Below are positions 57,626 through 64,000 of a DNA stretch of 64,000 nucleotides, piece by piece. Below the pieces are notes generated by a model that worked only from the letters and a program-made list of their open reading frames with translations, was not told where the DNA came from and did no database searches. Position 1 is the first letter of the stretch. Each line of letters opens with the position of its first letter. Position numbers and translations under genes: made by a program. Source of the stretch: Cantharellus purpuraceus (taxonomy: Eukaryota; Basidiomycota; Agaricomycetes; Cantharellales; Hydnaceae); assembly GCA_025174535.1 (NCBI GenBank), contig JALBUN010000034.1, forward strand, positions 508,501 to 572,500, in the 5' to 3' direction.

Positions 57626-57830
57626 AGGTGTGGCTTTGTAATGAGGAGGGATCCTTTCTCACCGCTGGAACCTGAAGCACTTGGAATATGAAGAAATGAC
57701 TGTTGGTAGAAACTGAGGGAGAAACGGAGGATGTAGTGGGCCAAAAAAGTGAAATGTGATTGAGGTTGAGGGTGTTGTTGAAGGGGAATGGTAGGGTTGG
57801 AAAAGGTGGATGGAATTTATGTATTGTGCC
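57626..57830 (-). repeat. Duplicate of the copia leader end
   Basis: Repeats about 57380-57600 (GTGTGGCTTTG.. to GGTGGATGGAATTTA), with minisatellite-like bases between the two copies. Confidence 0.75.
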
Positions 57831-59518
57831 ATTCACATGTGCATGTATTGTTCCATTCATGTCACATGCATTGTTCCTTTCATGTGCTCATGTATTGTGC
57901 CATTCATGTGTGCATGCATTCCATTCACATGCCCATGTATTGTTCCATTCATGTGCTCATGCATTGTTCCATTCACTTGCCCATGTATTGTTCCATTCAC
58001 ATGTGCATGTAGTGTTCCATTCCCATGCACATGCATTGTTCCATACACGTGCTCATGCATTGCATTCACATCCACATGCATTGTCCCATTTGCATGTGCA
58101 TGGATTCTTTCATTCATGTGTGCATTCATTATTCCATTCACATGCACATGCATTGTTCTCTTCATGTGCACATGTATTGTTCCATTCATGTGCTTGTGTA
58201 TTGTTCCATTCACATGTGATTGGATTCTTGCATTCACATGCACATTCATTATTCCATTTACATGCACATGCATTGTTCCTTTCATGTGCTTGTGTATTGT
58301 TCCATTCACATGCTCATGCATTGTTCCATTTACATGCGCATGCATTGTTCCATTCACCTGCCTATGCATTATTCCATTCACATGTGCATTCATTATTCCA
58401 TTCACCTGCCCATTCATTATTCCATTCACCTGCCCATGGAGTGTTCCATTCACCTGCCCATGGAGTGTTCCATTCACATGCACATTTGCCTGCCTATGTA
58501 TTGTTCCATTCACATGCACATTTGCCTGCCTATGTATTGTTCCATTCACATGCACATTATTCCATTCACATGCACATTATTCCATTCACATGCACATTAT
58601 TCCATTCACATGCACATTATTCCATTCACATGCACATTATTCCATTCACATGCACATTATTCCATTCACATGCACATTATTCCATTCACCTGCCCATGTA
58701 TTGTTCCATTCATGTACTCATGCATTGTTTCATTCACATGTGCATTCGCCTGCCTATGTATTGTTCCATTCACATGTGCACATATTGTTCCATTCACATG
58801 TGCACATATTGTTCCATTCACATGTGCACATATTGTTCCATTCACATGTGCACATATTGTTCCATTCACATGTGCACATATTGTTCCATTCACATGTGCA
58901 CATATTGTTCCATTCACATGTGCACATATTGTTCCATTCACATGTGCACATATTGTTCCATTCACATGTGCACATATTGTTCCATTCACATGTGCACATA
59001 TTGTTCCATTCACATGTGCACATATTGTTCCATTCACATGTGCACATATTGTTCCATTCACATGTGCACATATTGTTCCATTCACATGTGCACATATTGT
59101 TCCATTCACATGTGCACATATTGTTCCATTCACATGTGCACATATTGTTCCATTCACATGTGCACATATTGTTCCATTCACATGTGCACATATTGTTCCA
59201 TTCACATGTGCACATATTGTTCCATTCACATGTGCACATATTGTTCCATTCACATGTGCACATATTGTTCCATTCACATGTGCACATATTGTTCCATTCA
59301 CATGTGCACATATTGTTCCATTCACATGTGCACATATTGTTCCATTCACATGTGCACATATTGTTCCATTCACATGTGCACATATTGTTCCATTCACATG
59401 TGCACATATTGTTCCATTCACATGTGCACATATTGTTCCATTCACATGTGCACATATTGTTCCATTCACATGCACATGCATTGTTCCATTCACCTGTCTA
59501 TGTATTGTTCCATTCACA
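57831..59518. repeat. CATTCACATG minisatellite
   Basis: Degenerate units of TTCCATTCACATGYNCATG type, then seven identical 20-bp units TCCATTCACATGCACATTAT (58541-58680), then about 29 identical 24-bp units (58761-59456) containing TTCCATTCACATGTGCACAT. As 24 is a multiple of 3 and the unit lacks stops, long open frames exist on both strands; these are not taken as genes. Confidence 0.93.
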
Positions 59519-59523
59519 TCCAC

Positions 59524-61482
59524 TGTTATGACTACATTCATTAACACCCAGATCCCCATCCGATCCACTCAGATCCCCACGCACATGAAATCTATACTCC
59601 ATTTGGAAACCCCTACATCTCCATTTACCTGTCCAATTGTCACTGCCGATTCCGCCTGTATGGGAACTGGTTTTCCCTTAAAAGATCTTGTTTAAAGTCC
59701 CAAAACTGTACAATTCTGCTTGATGGCCTTAAAATATCATATATCTGCTGCTTTCTCTTGATTCAGGGCCATTCAAATATTCTCTATTTTTTCATATTTT
59801 TTTGGGAAATTTCCATGCAGAAATGAGTCTACAAACTTATTGTTCTGCTGGGCGAAGTTTTGGGACCCACATGGACCCACAAACCTTCGCAGATGTCAGC
59901 AGCCCCAAAGTCAGCCGGAGTCACCTGGACAACTGACTCATTTTCGATCACATGACTCATTTCAATCTCTGACTCAATCTGATCACCACTGCCAGTAAAT
60001 GCTCAATATCTTCGCCACCACTGCACCTCCTGACTCCATTTTCAGTGGAGAGTTCAATAGAAGCTGTGCCTACCCATAGCTGTGCTAATCAGCCTGGGAA
60101 ACGAAGTATTGACCGAGTTATTTGAGTAATGGTGACTCATGCAATGACTCCTGCCATGACTCATACCATGACTCCTGTGATTACTCATACTATGACTCCT
60201 GCTCTGAGTCACACTATGACTCCATCCATGACTCATGCCATGAGTCAGAGCAAATCCAAGCAGCTCATTGGCTAGGAAACTTCCACTCTCTTCTCACATA
60301 TTCCACTAGCTTCCAGTAGTTTCCATCTATTAATAGGTAGAAGTTTCCAGTAATATTAGTCAGCTCCTGTAAATACAATATAAAAGGAGCCCATTCTGCC
60401 TCTGAATAAATAACCATTTTCTACCCCATCATTTGCACATCAGTGTGACTAGAGTGACATACAGTGTCATCCTCTATATCTCAGTAACTGTTGATTGTCC
60501 AGTTCAAGGGTCGCTTACAGTTGTGTAACTGTATTTGATTGCACTCGAAGTAGTGATTGTCCTGCTTTGGGCGTGAGTGTAGTATCTACCTCGCGTGACT
60601 ACAAATCTACAGGGTGAGATTGTCTGTTGATAGTCCTGCCATTAGTGCTCTTGTTTAAGTTACTAGTGTGTACTGCCTTTGCAGAGCATTAGAATCTTGA
60701 ACTCGTGTGAAGCAGTTGCCAGACTACTTCACACATTGCTGTTACCCGCTTCAGAGTGTCACTGGTTGGACGGTCGGATTCATCCACCTACTTCCTCTAG
60801 CCTCTAAGTGCATTCCCTCTTTTTGGAATATCTGGACCCCTAAGCGTCCGTGAACTCTAGACTCTGGAAGTCTTATTCATTCCCTACTGCTAAGAAACGT
60901 ATTACCTTCCTGCGTATCGTCTGCATTGACCATTACAACAGATTGTAACCAAAGTGCAAACGTTAAATTGTTTCTGGAGTTGTGCTGCAGTAGGATTTGA
61001 TATTCTTCTCAGCTGTTCATTCACAGAATTGTGGTGATTTAGAGTTTGCCCTAACACCATAATTTTGCGGGTTCCAAAACACCGCCCATCCGTCTCCGGT
61101 TCCAATTGATGCATCAGCATCACCATAGGAACCCAGACATCCGTCCCCATCGGACTCGGACAAGCTCACGTAAGGCCGTCAGCCTTGGAGACCCATCACC
61201 AGAGTAATTATTATTAGATTTCAAAATATGTATTTAATTTGCCCGACTGGGGACTTCATTCCCCAGTTCAAATATCAAATCACGCCTAGTTCCTAAGTCT
61301 GATCCTAACTCTCTAAGTCATACTCCGCCTCCGAAATCTCAGACACCAGTATTAGTGAGGGCGCAGCACATAAGCTGAAGCCAAGTCCATCCCGACCCCC
61401 ACGACGTGCTCCGACTCCGACCCAACCTCCAACCCAATCTCCGACCCAATCTCTGACCCCCAATCAGACCTAGTGTGTAACA
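59524..61482 (-). mobile_element. LTR family B in the minisatellite, split by LTR-A
   Basis: Reverse orientation, target duplication TCCAC (59519-59523 and 61483-61487) within minisatellite DNA. About 529 bp once LTR-A copy 4 and its duplication are removed. Confidence 0.92.
59657..61081 (+). mobile_element. Solo LTR, family A, copy 4
   Basis: 1425 bp with target duplication CCGCC (59652-59656 and 61082-61086), nested in LTR-B. The TGACTC array has ten units from 60133. Confidence 0.93.
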
Positions 61483-61487
61483 TCCAC

Positions 61488-61880
61488 ACGTACTGTTCCA
61501 TTCACCTGCCTATGAATTATTCCATTGTTCCATTCACCCGCCCATGTATTGTTCCATTCACATGCACATGCATTGTTCCATTCACATGTGCATGTATTGT
61601 TCCATTCATGTGCCTATGTATTATTTCGTTCATGTGCACATGTATTGTTTCGTTCATGTGCTCATGTTCCTTTCATGTGCGCATGTATTGTTCAATTCAC
61701 ATGTGCATGCATTGTTTCTTTCACGTGCATATGTATTGTTCCATTCACATCCATATATATTGTTCCATTCATGTGCTCATGCATTGTTCCATTCACATGT
61801 GCATGCATTGTTCCATTCATGTCCATATATATTGTTCCATTCATGTGCTCATGCATTGTTCCATTCACGTGTGCTGTCAG
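61488..61880. repeat. CATTCACATG minisatellite, second block
   Basis: Degenerate 18-24 bp units (TTGTTCCATTCATGTGC and variants), the right-hand continuation of the block interrupted by LTR-B. Confidence 0.85.
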
Positions 61881-63282
61881 TTCACTTATGGAATAGACCT
61901 ATAAGCCTGAGCACAATGGTCCTAGCAAACAGATGGTGTGTAATGCAGTTGTTCAGCATGCCAAAGAACTGTCAAGCTGAGGGGTAGTACTGGGTAATCG
62001 GCAAGTGTAATAGTACACTGTGTCTGCTGAGGGTGAATGAAGAGGGTGCTGTTGAGCTGATTTATAGTGCTCTGTGATTGGAGGATGATGGGGAGCAAAA
62101 AGGCTGGTCAAGATGGTAGATCATGTTCTGTGCTCTCTAGCAAGAAGGTTGATTGTGCTCTGTGACTGTAGGATGATGAGGAACACAGTTGGGAGGTATG
62201 TGAAAGCTGGTTTCAGGAGATGCAACCTTGTTGGGGGAGAGAAATCTGATCGTTGAATCAAGGTGCTTTACCTTAGTGTAGAGCTGATGGATTGTGATGT
62301 AGAGCATAGAGTGTAGACTTTGACTTTAGAGCATTGACTGAAAACTTGTTGAGTATCCCAAAAGGTGAAAACTAGCACCCTTCTATATACAAATCCTCAG
62401 GACACAATGACACAATATGAGGAGCAAATGATGCGATATGATGCAAGAAATGCTGATCAAGTCAGCTGAAGCATGTGAAGTTGAACTACTGATAGGGAAA
62501 TCATGGAGGAATGGAGTGATGGATAGGGGTAATCTTTGTAAGAATAGGAGTTGATGAGTAATAGAACAACCAAAAATAGAACAAGGATGAGTAAGTTGTG
62601 TATGAATGAATTAAAAGATGAAACAGGGGTGAGTCATATAAAAGAACCATAGAGATGTCCACCAATACCATCTTCCCTACAGCTCTGAAGGTAAGTCAAC
62701 CCTGAGTCACATGAGGACTTCAGTCAGCAACCACAACGAATACTCCTTATTGTCTTGGTGATCTGTCTCCATATGGTATCCCATTCCAAGGGTATTTGGT
62801 CCCTTTGCCTGACACGATGTAACTGGAGTTGGGTTGAAGTGGGAGGATAGGTTGGCAATGGCAACTGAAACTCTACCTCACATTTGACTCATTTATCTGT
62901 GTTACGATATAGAGGCATGTATGGCTCAATGGAATTGTGAAAGAATATGGGATCGCCAATGGCATAAGAGAGACATGGTGGGGATCTTGGATGTTGAAAG
63001 AGTTTTGGAAGTATTTTGGCATGTGGAGAGGTGGCTTTACATGCCTGTGGAGCTCAGCATATTTTTGATAGTCCTCTGTGTCTAGAGACCAGTGTGACAT
63101 ATTATTAGAAGAGATGTTGGAGAGAGGAATAGAATTGGAAGCCATGTGAATGATGATGAGAGGATTGGTGTGAATAGAAGGCTGATAATGATCGATGGTG
63201 ATGAAACATGAGTGATGATCAATGGCTAGAAATAGAGACTGATTTGATATATGTCCTTGATGCGTCCTGGCTCGTCAGCACA
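61881..63282 (-). mobile_element. Family-E element fragment, reversed
   Basis: On the minus strand: the end of the Glu-rich ORF (about 63.28 kb), ORF3, then LTR-E sequence beginning TGTGACTCAGGG near 62713 and continuing to about 61.9 kb, including a TATAAATCAGC box near 62068. It supports the order coiled-coil ORF, ORF3, LTR for this family. Confidence 0.6.
62724..63145 (-). pseudogene. ORF3 copy with frameshift
   Basis: Starts MASNSIPLSNISSNNMSHWS at 63145, keeps frame to about residue 47, then a small indel relative to the 32226 copy shifts the frame near 63015. The end TRIRC-GC with stop at 62724 is in the other frame. Confidence 0.7.
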
Positions 63283-63350
63283 TGTATTGTTCCATTCACG
63301 TGTGCATGTATTGTTCCATTCACGTGTGCATGTATTGTTCCATTCACATA
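63283..63350. repeat. Minisatellite, third block (about three units)
   Basis: TATTGTTCCATTCACGTGTGCATG repeated, abutting the truncated family-E element. Confidence 0.8.
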
Positions 63351-63359
63351 TGGTTCTAT

Positions 63360-63635
63360 TGTTATTGTCTGTCTTAGTTCACACTGTTGCACAGAACTCA
63401 ACCAAGTGTATTGGTTGGGCAATGTGTTGTACAGTGTGGTAGTTAACTAAGTTCTATCTACTACATGTGGGCCCACATGTGTACTTGGGTCCACTGGCTT
63501 ATATAATAACTATACATATGCACCCTATGGGTGCATATATCTACCAAGAAGACAGCATTCCTTAATGGAATGCTGCATACATTAATTATGACTATCTAAC
63601 TATATACTATAGTAAGTAAGTACCCTGGGTACTTA
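63360..63635 (-). repeat. Hairpin-module repeat, copy 3 (reversed)
   Basis: On the minus strand: GTAAGTACC..GGTACTTAC, CAGCATTCC..GGAATGCTG, TATGCACCC..GGGTGCATA, CATGTGGGCCCACATG, then GTTGAGTTCTGTG and GTGTGAACTAAG as at 47.1 kb. Confidence 0.75.
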
Positions 63636-63744
63636 CATCCATTCACATACCCATGTGTTATTGAATTCACATGTGCATGCATTGTTCCATTCACATGTGC
63701 ATGTATTGTTTAATTCACATGCACATGTATTCTTTCATGTGTGT
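63636..63744. repeat. Minisatellite, fourth block
   Basis: Units of TTCACATGTGCATG type, cut by an LTR-B start at 63745. Confidence 0.8.
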
Positions 63745-63930
63745 TGTTATGCACTAGGTCCGATTGGGGGTCAGAGATTGGGTTGGAGGTCGGGTCGGAG
63801 TTGGAGTATGTTGTGGGGGTTGGAACAGGCTTGGCTTCAGCTTATGTGCTGCGCCCTCACCAATACCGGTGTCTGAGATTTCAGAGATGGAGTACAACTT
63901 AGAGAGTTAGGATCAGACTTAGGAATTAGG
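63745..63930 (+). repeat. LTR family B, 5' part, interrupted by LTR-F
   Basis: Begins TGTTATGCACTAGGTCCG and matches 56220-56408, then breaks at an LTR-F start. Confidence 0.75.
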
Positions 63931-64000
63931 TGTTACATCCTGTAACACCGAGTTCTGATCTCCGGATTCCATCTCCACCTCCGTCAACTCCACCTCCATC
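63931..64000 (-). repeat. LTR family F, cut by window end
   Basis: TGTTACATCCTGTAACACCG and following TCCATCTCCACCTCC repeats match the start of the copy at 47494. Confidence 0.75.

Noticed and set aside
58761..59456. Regular 24-bp repeats considered as a CRISPR array
   Set aside because: There are no unique spacers; units are contiguous and identical, and the genome is eukaryotic.
57760..59695. Very long open frames (up to 594 residues) on both strands in the minisatellite
   Set aside because: They come from a stop-free 24-bp unit whose length is a multiple of three. All frames look equally open and none has non-repeat protein features.

Overview
This is a basidiomycete (Agaricomycotina-type) nuclear contig. 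The evidence is dense genes broken by many 45-70 bp introns, the protein families present, and nested LTR retrotransposons with a chromodomain Ty3 element. I could not place it to order or genus. The window has two halves: a gene-dense, euchromatin-like block (1-25 kb) and a nested repeat block (25-64 kb).

Gene block, left to right: an Srs2/UvrD-type helicase (+), a Ppn2-like metallophosphatase (+), a metacaspase (-), the tRNA m7G46 methyltransferase Trm8 (-), a secreted PNGase A-type amidase (+), the ribosome-biogenesis J-protein Jjj1 (-), the mitochondrial chaperone Tim13 (-), a homeodomain factor (-), U1-70K (-), the AAA/bromodomain ATPase Yta7/ATAD2 (+) and the Arp2/3 subunit ARPC5 (+). 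These are mostly single-copy housekeeping genes. Two pairs are divergent across about 100 bp (Trm8/PNGase A and U1-70K/Yta7). From about 15 to 20.6 kb the DNA is markedly GC-rich. Just after ARPC5 a short exon of a palmitoyl-protein thioesterase-like gene is cut off where the repeats begin.

Repeat block: at least six LTR families, here named A to F, plus a copia element with 151-bp LTRs. Many copies are solo LTRs with 5-bp target duplications, and they are nested up to three deep. Landmarks are an internally deleted copia element with both LTRs (33.1-37.2 kb); a nearly intact, young Ty3/gypsy chromovirus (48.75-55.17 kb) with gag, protease-RT-RNase H, integrase-chromodomain and a third ORF; a 24-bp minisatellite with about 29 identical units (58.76-59.46 kb); and a 4-kb stretch (44.3-48.4 kb) made of dozens of different short inverted repeats placed almost end to end.

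The most unusual signals are that hairpin chain and its partial copies elsewhere in the window, a variable 12-bp TGACTC array upstream of the TATA box in LTR family A, a small third-ORF protein shared by the Ty3 element and apparently non-autonomous elements, and a putative self-priming site just after the Ty3 5' LTR. All splice sites, homologies and element boundaries come from reading the sequence by eye and comparing copies within the window. No database search was run.
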